DNA of 64,000 nucleotides from Beroe forskalii (GCA_011033025.1 WFMF01000024.1:496001-560000); one strand, 5' to 3'. Shown: positions 32,119-43,188, counted from the stretch's first letter. The notes: generated by a model not told the origin, from the letters alone. A program made the numbers and translations.

Positions 32119-32425
32119 TGAAATGAGAACTTCACTGCTAGACAAAAGTGTGCTGGACAGAGCTCAAGAAAGCGGGCTAGACGAAGATCAAACCATGGAA
32201 GTTGTGAATCTCTGGAAATCAGAAACGCAACGCAATGAATTGCTCTCACACCAATTGTGGGATAAGAGACGGAAGTTTCTAGAGAGGAAGAAGGACGAGG
32301 ACATCGAACGTTTTGGGGACGCAGGGCTCCAAATTACCCCTACCCATCCTCGACCAACTAGTATCAAATGGAAATTTTCGGCACATTGCGCACAAAATTG
32401 CCAAAATTGGCGATGTAAGCACTAA
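32119..32425 (+). pseudogene. Inverted copy of the coiled-coil ORF C-terminus
   Basis: Encodes the last ~100 residues of the array protein, from MRTSLLDKSVLD, on the opposite strand. It is fused at 32118-32121 to the end of the truncated unit 3 with short ATGAAATGAG homology. Derived from unit 3 itself, because it shares the unit-3 variant CTGTAAGAGAACG. Confidence 0.8.
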
Positions 32426-33103
32426 CTAATGACGTAATATTGTATGCGATATTATACAGAGGGACTGAAATTTTAATTAATTCGCAGTACGTAACAATAA
32501 TATTACGAACATTTGTTTCATAATTATAATTATAATGCCTTTCGAACAGCAGGCGGCTATACCAAGCCAGCCTATGACAGAGTGGAAATTAACCGTTTTT
32601 TGTAACTTATTTCACAGCTTTAATTTGCAGTCCACGAACTAAATTCCGCCGATAAATAGCAGTTTGAATACATTTTCAAATAAAAACTAGTGATTTGGAA
32701 ATTTTCTAAAGGAGCACTTTTCAAAAACGTGCGAAATATTCATTTACTTCAGTTTATCTTTACGAGACGGTTTGAAAAGTCCTTGTTCATGTACTAAAAG
32801 ACGGACGAAAATATTTACCGTGTGATTTTACAAAGCTCGTTTTATTTCGTAAACTTGAAGTTTTAACCTTGACCTTTGAAACTTGAAACCTTGAGTTAGC
32901 TAGTACCTTGGATCAGCTACTACTTCAAAGTAAAGATTAACAGAACAGAGTAAAGCTGACAAATCCACTACGCTCTGCATGTACACCAGTGCTACTAACG
33001 CACTTTCATAAAGTGAAACGTTCAGGATTCATGGAAAACGTTCTCTTACAGATACGTCACTGATATCAGACAACTCACCTGGTACTTCGCAGTATCTGGT
33101 CCT

Positions 33104-33173
<70 letters not shown>
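33104..33173. repeat. (TA)n microsatellite
   Basis: About 35 TA units at the outer edge of the inverted arm. Confidence 0.95.
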
Positions 33174-33175
<2 letters not shown>

Positions 33176-33178
<3 letters not shown>

Positions 33179-33495
33179 ATCTTAGAAATCTACTAGTAGA
33201 CGAAACTGCGGGGTTAGGAGAGGAAATGGTGAAGGTACTAGCTCGAATATAATTCTTCATAGCCTATACAAAAATTTTCAGGTTAGTAAATTACTGTCAA
33301 AATCAATTCACAAGTAATTCATTGTAATCTGTAATACATTTTATTAAATCTGAAATAAATCAAATATCATCAAAATATCAATGTATCCGAAATACAACTG
33401 ATAAAATTAAATCAGTATTAAATTGAAAAGCAAAAATGTTTAGCCAGTGACTAGCTAAACAGGGGGTGAATTTGAAAAAAAGAAAATACTCTATC
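33176..33495. repeat. Fragment shared with 40754-41080
   Basis: Direct repeat of the segment downstream of the Penelope-like element at 41-43 kb. It begins CTAGTAGACGAA, then ACTGCGGGGTTAGGAGAGG, and ends near GCTAAACAGGGGGTGAA. Probably part of a Penelope-like terminal region. Confidence 0.75.
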
Positions 33496-33534
33496 TAAAT
33501 ATATATTTTATATATTTTATATATATATTTTACC

Positions 33535-34165
33535 CGAATTTTGTTTATACTTTTCAGATGTATTCAGTTTGATGTTTTTATGATGTATTATTATTGATAT
33601 TGTATTCTTTCAGATGTATGTTACCCATTGATAATGTAAACTTTCTTTTAGATATTTATGATCCATTGAATTTGTAACAATTCAACCTTTTAACTGTGCT
33701 CTGACCGTACGTCACCACTTGACTTTTCAAATTTGATATTGTATTCTGTTATACTATTTCGTTTATGTATTTTTAGTATGATCCTTAGAAGATGTAATTT
33801 GAGTCCTGTTGAATTTTGAAATATATATATATATATATATATAGTTTAAATTTCATCAGTACTCAAATGAAACAACATTTAGATGTCTGTAACTTCGAAT
33901 TGTGCAATCTTCTGTGGATCATTATAGCTAAAAGACAATGTAACAAATTAGTAAAAACATACTGATACAATATATAACTGGAAAAGTCAAGTGATGACGT
34001 ACGGTCAGAGCACAAATTACAACGGTTATAACAATCTCAATGAATCCAAATACATCAAAAGGAATAACTTACAATATCAATGAATTTCTAACAATTAAAA
34101 GCATACAATATCAAATTATAACTACATCCTGAAAACATCAAACTTGAATACATCTGAAAACTGAA
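33535..34165. repeat. Inverted pair of Penelope-like ends around (AT)n
   Basis: 33535-33819 is a diverged inverted copy of 33844-34165 (shared landmarks CTGACCGTACGTCA, ACTTGACTTTTC and GATGTATTCA), centred on (AT)n at 33820-33843. This is a head-to-head junction of two 3' regions of the same retroelement family. Confidence 0.7.
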
Positions 34166-34705
34166 TTGAATAAATTAGAATCAATAAATTAGTAAACGAA
34201 TAAAAAAGAATCAGTAGAATACCACATGCAATACATGAAAAATTGACCTGCAGATTCAAAATAACAAACAAATTTTAGAGAGTACTGATAGAAGGGATTT
34301 AGGAATGCTCTGTTGCCTATCTACAGTCATGGGATTATTTGCCTTGTGCACGCTTATTGGCTATTATGCGTTCATTACGTATGTTCAGCCCTCCATCTGA
34401 TTCAAAAGTTTTAAGTTGGTGCTGCCAATAAGCTTCTTTTTTGCTAAGTTTGTTAGTGATGCTTTCAGGTGTATCCCATGGCTCAGGCTTAACCTTATCT
34501 ACAAGTGTGACCTTAACACTTAAAGTGTTTGGCTTTTAAACTTACATATTAAAGTGTTTGGTGGGTAAATTTTGCCCAATCTTTAAGTTCCTATATCAGA
34601 AAGATAAATCATGATAGAGGTTAAAAAACAGGAAAAAATATAGAACAAGGTATCTAACATTATGTTACAACCGAATTTGGTGGCATATTGGAGTATGGAG
34701 CTACA

Positions 34706-35326
34706 GGGGGGGGGGGGGCCAACCCCCATAAACCCCCGGTGGATATCGAAAAATGGCAAATGGGGGTTTAATTTTTGGGGGTTTATGGGGGTTTATGGGG
34801 GCTTAATTTAGTTAAATTTTGCTGTTTTATGACTGATTTTGTTCACGATTTTTGGCATTTTACGGAATGGTACCATTTTTTGTTGACGATTTTTGGCCTT
34901 TTTTTGAAATGGTACCATTTTTTGTTGATGAATTTCGGCCCTTTTCTGAAATGGTACCATATTTTCAGCGATTTTCAAGCCTTTTTTGAAATGGTACCAT
35001 TTTCTGTTGCGCATTTTCGAACCTTTCCTAAAATGGTACCATTTTCGGCCATTTTTTGAAATGGTACCATTTTTTGTTGACAATCTTAGACCCTTTTTTG
35101 AAATGGTACCATTTTTGTTGGCGATTTTCAAGCCTTTTCTGAAATGGTACCATTTTTTGTTGACGATTTTTGGCCCTATTTTGAAATGGTACCAATTTTC
35201 ATTGAAGATTTTCGACCTTTTTCTTGAAAATTAAACCCCCATAAAGCCCCAAGTGGATATCGAAAAAGGCAAATGGGGGTTAAATTTTTGGGGGTTTATG
35301 GGGGTTTATGGGGGTTGGCCCCCCCC
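34706..35326. mobile_element. 621-bp TIR element with 7-bp target duplication and internal minisatellite
   Basis: Nested inside the TTAA transposon. Ends are a G-run then CCAACCCCCATAAACCCCC and its complement, flanked by AGCTACA on both sides (34699-34705 and 35327-35333). Each side also has a direct ~95-bp subterminal block with GTGGATATCGAAAAA and TTTATGGGGG. The centre is the 42-bp minisatellite. Only repeat-derived frames. Confidence 0.85.
34860..35200 (+). repeat. 42-bp minisatellite around AAATGGTACCATTT
   Basis: Nine copies of the palindrome AAATGGTACCATTT, mostly 40-42 bases apart (one 28). The period is a multiple of three, which makes the long FLKWYHF-type frames on both strands; these are not genes. 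Confidence 0.9.
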
Positions 35327-36279
35327 AGCTACAATATTTCATTTTGAGTCTCTGTTGGTCACTTTCATGGGTGATACTGTATTGGGCAAAAACTGCCCAT
35401 TGGGCAGAATTCGCCCAAATCATTTTTTACCCAATTTAGTTTTTGTATTCCGAACATTTTATTACTCAAATTGCAACTTGAAAGCATGCTGATATAAGTT
35501 AGAAATTGTTCTTTAAACTCACAACAAAATTTTTGGATAAAAATTGGGATGAATAATAGAGATATTCTCGATGAAGGTTTGGTTGTATTTTACCCAAGGA
35601 ATTTGGACATTTTGTGCCCAAATAATTGGGCGATTTATATCCAATTTCATTGCTTGGGTATTATTTGCCCAAATCACTTCAAAGGTGTATTTCCATAGAT
35701 TGCAACGATGTTTCTCGATTTTTTTTAATCATTATGGACTTATGAGAAGAAAAGTGAAATTTCTTTGAAAAATATATCACACACTTTTGATGGATGTTCT
35801 AATAAAGTGAAAAAAACTTCATGTTCATGATCATCTATGGTTGATTATTGATTTAAACGCAAGAACTCCTTCAGATGAGATGATCCACACCCCATAAATC
35901 TCATGCATATTATCGATTTCACTTCCCTTGACTAAAAAAATCTGCTGGCTGAGCATCGAACTTCTTAGTAGCTCCAAGGATTCGGATTTATGCTAATTTC
36001 TATGTTAGGTATACAAATTTAAAGACCGCCACATTTTACATGCCTTCAAAGGCAATTTCAATGCTTTTATGAATTTCAGTAACCCCTTGCTTCTTGAACT
36101 GTCTTGATAAGAGTTGAACAATTGATTGAGAATTCAAATCAAATGCTAGAAAAGTGACAAATGCCATAAAATTGTTTAAAAATGCAACGGGTTAAATCTA
36201 TTAATTTGTGACGTTTTCCATGTCATTTCCCAACTTTTTGACATTACTGGCCAATTATTTGAGACATATTCTGTGGTAT

Positions 36280-36520
36280 TAGGGGAAATGGGCATAATGC
36301 GCCCAATCAATTGGACAAATTCACCCAAGGATTGGACACGATTCGCCCAAGAATTGGTCACAGTTTGCCCAAGAATTGGGTGAAATTTGCCCAAAAGTTT
36401 TTGGAGTGGACACTTTTCACCCACTACAGTTGGGCAAATCTTGCCCACAGAATTATTTTGCCCAATTGGGCAGCATTTACCCAACCCAAATTCGGCAAAT
36501 TTGGTAGGCAAATTTTGCCC
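36280..36520. repeat. TTGCCCAA/TTGGGCAA subterminal motif cluster
   Basis: More than ten CCCAA or TTGGG words in both orientations in about 240 bases near the right end of the TTAA transposon; fewer occur at 35380-35680. Possible transposase-binding subterminal repeats. Confidence 0.65.
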
Positions 36521-37228
36521 AAAAAGTGGTGTTTTCATATATTGAAATCTAAACACTCTTGGGGATTGCCAATTGAGCTACCTTCAAATGGGCCATATTT
36601 AGGAAGCTACTGAGAAATTGATGCCGCTAACTATTTGCATTTTTGTGTAAAATTTATTTAATTTCGAGTTTGGGCAGAATATGCCCACCAAACACTTTAA
36701 GTGTTAAGCTCTAATGCTAGGGTAGCATTGTACTGTGCTTGATTGTCTATCCTAAATTTATGGGCCTTGTCTTGATTATAGTGAACAGCTACCCTACAAC
36801 TATTTACGTTTTTCTTAATGTGGCTTTTATGATTTGAAAAACGTAACTTCATAGTGCTATCAGTACTCCCTACATTCTGTTTGTTACACACTAGGTCAGT
36901 TATAACATAAATAACATGTAGATCTTCACAAGATATAGATTGGTTGATATTATGGAATTGTTTGGTTGATAATGACTGTATTCTAACAGTATTCTCAGAT
37001 AAAAAGAATTTACATAAATTACATTTACCACAATTAATATTACCTAAAGGATTAGTAACATTGATGTCAGTGTTCCCTCGAGAATATCGGGAGTGTACCA
37101 GTGAATCCCCCAAAGTCTTAGCCTTTCTGAAAGTCACAAAGATTTTATCTTTGGAAACTACATCTTTCAGAGAATCATCCAAGTCTAGAAGGTGCTTATG
37201 TTTGTTAACTGCTCTTGTAGCACCTGCA

Positions 37229-37250
37229 ATATATATATATATATATATAT
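37229..37250. repeat. (TA)n microsatellite
   Basis: About eleven TA units directly abut the truncated 5' side of Penelope-like copy A. Confidence 0.9.
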
Positions 37251-37559
37251 AATTTTATCTTTGACACTGTGGAAGCAATGATGAGACTGGTGGTTTAGAA
37301 AACATAATAATTCGGTACATGCTCGTAATCTTCATTGCCTGTAAAATAATTTATTGAAATTCATCAAATAATCGGGGTTGGAATTGAAAATTCATCAAAT
37401 AATATCGTAATCATTAATAAATGTCCTGAAGTCATTCTACCTATGGGGAAAAAACAGAAAATCAAAATCAGTGAATATAAATTTTGAATCATCAGCTTAT
37501 GCAAATTATGAATCAGAAAACTTCATGAAATGAATCAGAAAACTTCATGAAATTATTCA

Positions 37560-38080
37560 TGAAATTATTCTCCAAAAAAGATCAAAGAAATCAATGAGAC
37601 CATTGAAAAATGGGTGGAAACTTCGTTGAAGGCAGGTGATATAAGTCAACGTCTGGCAACCTGGATGGTCAAAGAAGAATCCCGACCAGGATATGATTAA
37701 TTAAATACAGCACAAACCCCAGGCGAATTACCCCATGTTTAATAACTTCTGTGTGGATCTCCTACTGAGAATTTAGCAGCTTGGTCAGACTATTATTTGA
37801 AGCAGATAGTTGTAGATTTACCTTATGTTTTAAAAAGACTCTTCAGAATTTTTATCAGATTCAGAAATTTAATCTTTACTCAGCCAGAAAAAATTAATGA
37901 TATTATTTTGGTCAGTTGGGATGTAGTGGCTATGTTTCCTAGTATTGACAATAATGGGTCTAAAGGCCTGTCATGACTTGTTGAAAAGAGAGATGTATTG
38001 TTTCCAAGCACCACAAGTATTTTAGAAGCAACTAGAATTACTTTTGGAAAACAATATATTTGAAAATTTTAATTCATTTT
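37560..38080 (+). pseudogene. Penelope-like reverse transcriptase fragment, degenerate
   Basis: Read in shifting frames on the plus strand: PTENLAAWSDYYLK, then PYVLKRLF, then VSWDVVAMFPSID and LEATRITFGKQYI. These are the segments around the first catalytic aspartate of Penelope-type RTs. Several stops and shifts. Flanked by (TA)n at 37229 and 38320. Confidence 0.7.
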
Positions 38081-38317
38081 TCCGTTAATTTTAATCACTA
38101 ATTTATTCGTTAATTACCACAGGAAAGCAGTATTTTGACATTTATAAAGGAGTCAGCGGTGTTTTCGAAAATTGGTGTCAAATAGATTTAGCGATGCTGA
38201 AGATTGGTCTAAAAGCCATGAAACATATTGTTCATCTATAACGTGTTGTTTCACTTTGTTAACTCGCTCCTTTTTCAAAGTCGAGCACTTTCAAGTGGAT
38301 TGTATCCCCTGAACTTG

Positions 38318-38319
<2 letters not shown>

Positions 38320-38351
<32 letters not shown>
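38320..38351. repeat. (TA)n microsatellite
   Basis: TA run next to the degenerate plus-strand RT fragment. Confidence 0.9.
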
Positions 38352-38354
<3 letters not shown>

Positions 38355-38682
38355 CTTAACTTTCTTTAACACAATGATACGAAATGAATGTTGCTAACGT
38401 CTCGTAATCTTTAAAAGCATTGTATCATAAACTCTGAAACACATAAAATTGCCTGGGTTAGTTTCATAAGAATATAATAACCTGGACATGCTTTGAAAAA
38501 TCCAAAAAGATGAAAGCAATTATGAGCTGAAAAAATAAACAGTTATCTGTTCAAGATGGAAAAAATCCCTGAATTTCAATCAATTATCAAATCTTTGAAT
38601 CAGATTATCAATCAATAGAATATTTCAGATAAATTTATTATCAATCAATGAATAAATCAATGTTATCCTTTATTCTGAAAGA
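38352..38682. other. Short non-coding segment between two (TA)n runs
   Basis: About 330 bp, AT-rich. CATAAACTCTGAAAC and TCTCGTAATCTTT words resemble 37258-37345, so it may be a terminal piece of the plus-strand Penelope-like family. Confidence 0.35.
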
Positions 38683-38711
38683 AATATATATATATATATA
38701 TATATTATATA

Positions 38712-39922
38712 TAGTTTAAATTTCATCAGTACTCAAATGAAACAACATTTAGGATGTCTGTAACTTCGAATTGTGCAATCTTCTGTGGATCATTATAGCT
38801 AAAAGACAATGTAACAAATTAGTAAAAACATACTGATACAATATATAACTGGAAAAGTCAAGTGATGACGTACGGTCAGAGCACAAATTACAACGGTAAT
38901 AACAATCTCAATGAATCCAAATACATCAAAAGGAATAACTTACAATATCAATGAATTTCTAACAATTAAAAGCATACAATATCAAATTATAACTACATCC
39001 TGAAAACATCAAACTTGAATACATCTGAAAACTGAATTGAATAAATTAGAATCAATAAATTAGTAAACGAATATAAAAGAATCAGTAGAATACCACATGC
39101 AATACATGAAAAATTGACCTGCAGATTCAAAATAACAAACAAATTTTAGAGAGTACTGATAGAAGGGATTTAGGAATGCTCTGTTGCCTATCTACAGTCA
39201 TGGGATTATTTGCCTTGTGCACGCTTATTGGCTATTATGCGTTCATTACGTATGTTCAGCCCTCCATCTGATTCAAAAGTTTTAAGTTGGTGCTGCCAAT
39301 AAGCTTCTTTTTTGCTAAGTTTGTTAGTGATGCTTTCAGGTGTATCCCATGGCTCAGGCTTAACCTTATCTACAAGTGTGACCTTAAGCTCTAATGCTAG
39401 GGTAGCATTGTACTGTGCTTGATTGTCTATCCTAAATTTATGGGCCTTGTCTTGATTATAGTGAACAGCTACCCTACAACTATTTACGTTTTTCTTAATG
39501 TGGCTTTTATGATTTGAAAAACGTAACTTCATAGTGCTATCAGTACTCCCTACATTCTGTTTGCTACACACTAGGTCAGTTATAACATAAATAACATGTA
39601 GATCTTCACAAGATATAGATTGGTTGATATTATGGAATTGTTTGGTTGATAATGACTGTATTCTAACAGTATTCTCAGATAAAAAGAATTTACATAAATT
39701 ACATTTACCACAATTAATATTACCTAAAGGATTAGTAACATTGATGTCAGTGTTCCTCGAGAATATCGGGGAGTGTACCAGTGAATCCCCCAAAGTCTTA
39801 GCCTTTCTGAAAGTCACAAAGATTTTATCTTTGGAAACTACATCTTTCAGAGAATCATCCAAGTCTAGAAGGTGCTTATGTTTGTTAACTGCTCTTGTAG
39901 CACCTGCAAAACTTGGATGAAA

Positions 39923-39926
<4 letters not shown>
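38712..39926 (-). mobile_element. Penelope-like element copy B (3' part)
   Basis: Minus-strand fragment with (TA)n on both sides (38683-38713; 39926-39965). It encodes the C-terminal part of the element protein and the 3' non-coding region. Uninterrupted homologue of copy A and therefore the empty-site reference for its TTAA insertion. Confidence 0.85.
39206..39926 (-). pseudogene. Penelope-like protein C-terminus with GIY-YIG nuclease
   Basis: An open frame enters from the truncated 5' side (PSFAGATRAVNKHKHLL) and runs to a stop at 39206. Order: RT-linker, a zinc-like CGKCNLCKFF motif, then the GIY-YIG endonuclease core (VIYVITDLVC, QNVGSTDSTMKLRFSNH), then a lysine-rich end. The usual second motif YVG is changed to NVG here. 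The RT domain is missing. The GIY-YIG nuclease nicks the target in Penelope-like elements (family knowledge). Confidence 0.82.
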
Positions 39927-39968
<42 letters not shown>

Positions 39969-39972
39969 TTTA
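39919..39972. repeat. (TA)n with inverted AAAGTC/GACTTT flanks
   Basis: A TA run of about 20 units bounded by AAAGTC and GACTTT, making a perfect long palindrome. Confidence 0.9.
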
Positions 39973-40199
39973 TTCTTTCTGAATTTTCAGACTACGACCA
40001 GTGCATGACAAAGTCAGACGAGTTGCTATTTCTCAATTACTAGTACTTTCATCAAATACAAGTTTTGAAATCGTCAGGTAAAGAAATGGCAACTCTTTGC
40101 TCAGGTGCTCTTTTGAAGTATTTCGTCGCGGTTGCCATGGCAACCTCTATACTCCACGTGCTGGGATGGGAAGGGTTCACAGCAAGTTAAGCTGCGGTT

Positions 40200-40760
40200 T
40201 CAGGATCCCCAATCCATCTGTCTTCTTGCATGCGTCGATATATCATCGTGTTTTTCCTTCGGTCTGAAGAACGGGAAGACTGTGTATTTATTCTTCCCAC
40301 ACACCCTTAGGTGTTGGTCAGCTTTGACAGGAACGTATGTGGAGTCCATCTGGGACTGCTGTCTATGGACGGTAAAAGCGATTCCGAGAGTGTCGCCCGT
40401 TTCTCCTACGTAGAATTCTGCATCCGCTGCACACACGATGATGTAGACGGCATTTCTAGACAGGCATTGAAAATTGGCGTTGGTTTTTGTACCACACCAG
40501 TTTTGAGTGTCAATGCGCTGCCCATATGCATGTGGTTGTTGCATAAAGTACAGCCTCCTTTTACACCTCGTTACTGTATTACTGCCTGGTGGTTTTCTGA
40601 ACATGAGGAGCTGTTTGAGGGAGGGCAACGACGAAAAGAATAGTTTATTTTCAATTTATCCTTTCTCCCTTCTTGTGCTGTTAAACCCTGTGAGAGAGCT
40701 GTTCAAACTTCTGGAGGGGTGTGCTATGTTGGGGTCGAAGTTTGAGACGACGATTATCTA
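40200..40760 (-). pseudogene. GIY-YIG-type fragment of another Penelope-like family
   Basis: The minus-strand frame 40628-40200 encodes NAVYIIVCAADAEFYVGETGDTL, the GIY-YIG core with an intact YVG, then an H residue and basic tail. Sequence differs strongly from copies A, B and D, so it is a separate family. Upstream (to about 40760) the frame continues only in broken form. Confidence 0.65.
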
Positions 40761-41080
40761 AGAAATCCACTAGTAGACGAATGAAACTGCGGGGTTAGGA
40801 GAGGGAAATGGTGAAGGTACTAGCTCGAATATAATTCTTCATAGCCTATACAAAAATTTTCAGGTTAATAAATTACTGTCAAAATCAATTCACAAGTAAT
40901 TCATTGTAATCTGTAATACAACATTTATTAAATCTGAAATAAATCAAATATCATCAAAATATCAATGTACCTGAAATACAACTGATATAATTAAATCAGT
41001 ATTAAATTGAAAAGCAAAAATGCTTAGCCAGTGACTAGCTAAACTGGGGGTGAATTTGAAAAAAGAAAATACTCTATCTA
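40754..41080. repeat. Penelope-like terminal region, second copy of 33176-33495
   Basis: Direct repeat of 33176-33495; lies downstream of the minus-strand element at 41.2-43.2 kb and is probably its 3' non-coding region. Confidence 0.7.
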
Positions 41081-41260
41081 AAAACCTGAAAAAAGTCACA
41101 GCTGACCTCAAAAAGCTTTACAAGGGGCCATGTTGGTCATAAGGTGATAGGCAGCCTGTGTGGGGGCGAGCAAATGTCCATTAATTTCTATTGGTACGTT
41201 TATTAATGCCACCGAAAAGTCTAGTAGCTTTCAGAGCTCCTTGCCAATAAGTTTCTAATT

Positions 41261-41899
41261 TCACATGCCTCTTTCATGCTTTTTACCTGGTATGGGATCC
41301 ACACATTCAATCAAAATTATGCTAAGGTGGTTTTTAAGAGAGGCAGTGAACGCTGTTGTGGTGGACTTGTCTAGTTTGTGCAGGCCTGTACTATGTTTGG
41401 TGAAGTGGGTCGACATCTCACAGGACTTCTTACCATACTTAATATGTGATTTATGGTTAGCCCACCTCACTTTCATGGTGTCACCTGTATAACCAACATA
41501 GAAAATTTTTTCACAAATTTTGTCATAAATTACATAAATAATATTCTGTGTGTCACAAGTTAAACGGGATTTGATTAAAAACTGTCTATTAATATTTGGT
41601 GAAGTGAAAGAATTGGATTCAATCATAAAGTTTTTACAGAGAGTACACAATTTTGGACATTTAAAACAACCAAGATTGATATCAGTTATGGTGTTACTAT
41701 CTAAATTTCCATCTACATTACTAACAACCTGGTTACTAGCTACAGAAAGTTTCCTTGTGTACTTATTTTTACAGATTAAAGATTTCAAATTTTTCTCCAT
41801 CTTATAAGAAACGAAAAGAGATTTACAATTAAACATTTCTTTTGTCTCAGATGTGAGCTCCAATATGTGGAGATTATCTCTGATAATCTTCGACATCAA
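41261..41899 (-). pseudogene. GIY-YIG endonuclease region of Penelope-like copy D
   Basis: Encodes a CPKLCTLCKNF zinc-like motif, then NIIYVIYDKIC, FYVGYTGDTMKVRWANHKSH and a C-terminal lysine-rich end. The core GIY-YIG residues and arginine are intact. The frame has no ATG at its start and is a continuation of the RT polypeptide after a frameshift around 41900. Confidence 0.85.
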
Positions 41900-41912
41900 T
41901 GGTAATTTCTGA

Positions 41913-42690
41913 TTAAATTTGATGACTATAGGATACTGTTTTTTGATAGGATTGGAACTGCTTGAGGCTTTGTCTACTCCCAGTAAACTCTCCCGTGTGC
42001 ATTGTGTTGCAGACTCGATGGCCTCCTGGGATTACATCCTCGCTGTACTGCCTATGTCTCAGGTACTGACTGTATTCTGTTTTGGCTAGTGTGAAGTCAG
42101 CATCTTCACTGCAATTGCGCCGAATACGTTTCATGACACCTATGGGAATGTTCTTACATATGTGGGCTGGATGGCAAGAAGTGGGAAGAAGGTATGCATG
42201 GCTGTCACAAGGTTTACTATAGATCTTAGTTTTTATGCTGTTGTCAGTACCTGTGCTAACAAACAAGTCAAGAAAGATGGTGCCCTCTGTGCTATACTCT
42301 AACGTAAATTTTAACCATGGATGTAATCCATTCAGCCATGTGTCAAACAACCTAAGGTCCTCCTCTGTCCCAATCCAGGCACAATAAATATCATCCCTCA
42401 GACGAGCCCACAGAGAAATGAACTGGTGAAAACGGTTGTTGTCAGACATGACTTTCTGATCTATGGCATAGTCAGCGGCCGCATCTGATAGGAACAAGCA
42501 TGACTAGGGCCCATTGCTGTTCCTTCGATTTGCTTGGTGACTAAGTCACCAAACTGGGCAATGTTTTCTTCAAGGGTTATGTTTAAAGCCTCTATGATTG
42601 ATTCTGTCGAGGGAAATGCTTCTGTGTGCTTATTGAGTAAGTCTGTACATGCTTCAATGCCCAGGTCATTTTGAATATTGGGGTACATTG
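41913..42690 (-). pseudogene. Penelope-like reverse transcriptase region, frameshifted
   Basis: The two frames 42688-42461 and 42497-41913 join the expected RT blocks: MYPNIQNDLGIEAC, QIEGTAMGPSHACSY, then RDDIYCAWIGTEEDL (the catalytic YxDD region, here RDDI), LHPWLKFTLEYS, and SCHPAHICKNIPIGV. The break is near 42480. Confidence 0.85.
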
Positions 42691-42719
42691 CCTCAATGTC
42701 CCAACTGCAATGAATGTTA

Positions 42720-43188
42720 TGATTTTAGAGGTAGATAAGTTGATGACAGGAGGGGGAGCTGAGGATGAACCTGGTTGACACAGAACAGCCTCTGGGGTAT
42801 CACTGTTCTCAGAACGCAGACTTCTCCTTTTGAGTTTCCTACTAGACTTCCTAGCTGCTTTAGACTTGGCCCTAAACCTCCTATTTTTCTTTCTTAGTCT
42901 AGGGTCATAATTTTTCTGAAAAGGGATATAGAACTTTCCATGTTCTAGATCACGTTGAAGTTTCTTCTGATGGATCACAATTTGTTTAGATTGCAGAGCT
43001 GAGTCCTTTGAAGCAGTGTGAGCAATGACAGATTCCAATTCCTTGGTACTCAATCTTTGCTTTAAGGTCTCATCTAAGCGGAAAATTTTCTGACGTAGTC
43101 TCAATCTTTGCTTTAAGGTCTCATCTAAGCGGAAAATTTTCTGACGTAGTCTCCTCTGGGTTTTAAAAAGTTTTCTATTAGATAACAA
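42720..43188 (-). pseudogene. N-terminal region of Penelope-like copy D
   Basis: Basic, Arg/Lys-rich frame with a 51-bp tandem duplication (43049-43099 and 43100-43150) that repeats RQKIFRLDETLKQRL. A stretch near 42840-42900 is very rich in arginine and lysine. Frame lost before the RT. Confidence 0.65.

Larger units (their letters stand above)
30696..33108. repeat. ~1-kb near-perfect inverted repeat closing the array
   Basis: Arm 30696-31686 and arm 32118-33108 are reverse complements with only a few differences (for example CTAAAAGACGG against CTAAAGACGG), separated by about 430 bp of single-copy unit sequence. The outer end is (TA)n at 33104-33173. Confidence 0.85.
34517..36703. mobile_element. 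TTAA-flanked TIR transposon inside Penelope-like copy A
   Basis: Ends are CACTTAAAGTGTTTGG and its exact complement, flanked by TTAA at 34513-34516 and 36704-36707. Copy B shows the empty site as CCTTAAGCTC (39384-39393), so insertion with TTAA duplication is directly visible. The left end also has a partial repeat of the terminus at about 34549. The interior (about 1.56 kb without its own insert) is filled with TTGCCCAA/TTGGGCAA words in both orientations. No transposase frame. TTAA targeting is typical of piggyBac (family knowledge); assignment is inference. Confidence 0.88.
33844..37229 (-). mobile_element. Penelope-like element copy A (3' part), split by a transposon
   Basis: Minus-strand fragment almost identical to copy B (38712-39926). 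The coding piece 36708-37229 carries CNLCKFF and the GIY-YIG-type nuclease region (HVIYVITDLVC...NVGSTDSTMKLRFSNHKSH). Its C-terminal end lies at 34342-34512. The two are separated by a 2187-bp insertion at TTAA. Compared with copy B it has two compensating one-base indels near 37078-37092. Both sides abut (TA)n. Confidence 0.85.

Noticed and set aside
34808-35131. Long open frames on both strands encoding repeated KWYHF-like and MVPF-like peptides
   Set aside because: They exist only because the 42-bp minisatellite period is a multiple of three; no start context or domain.
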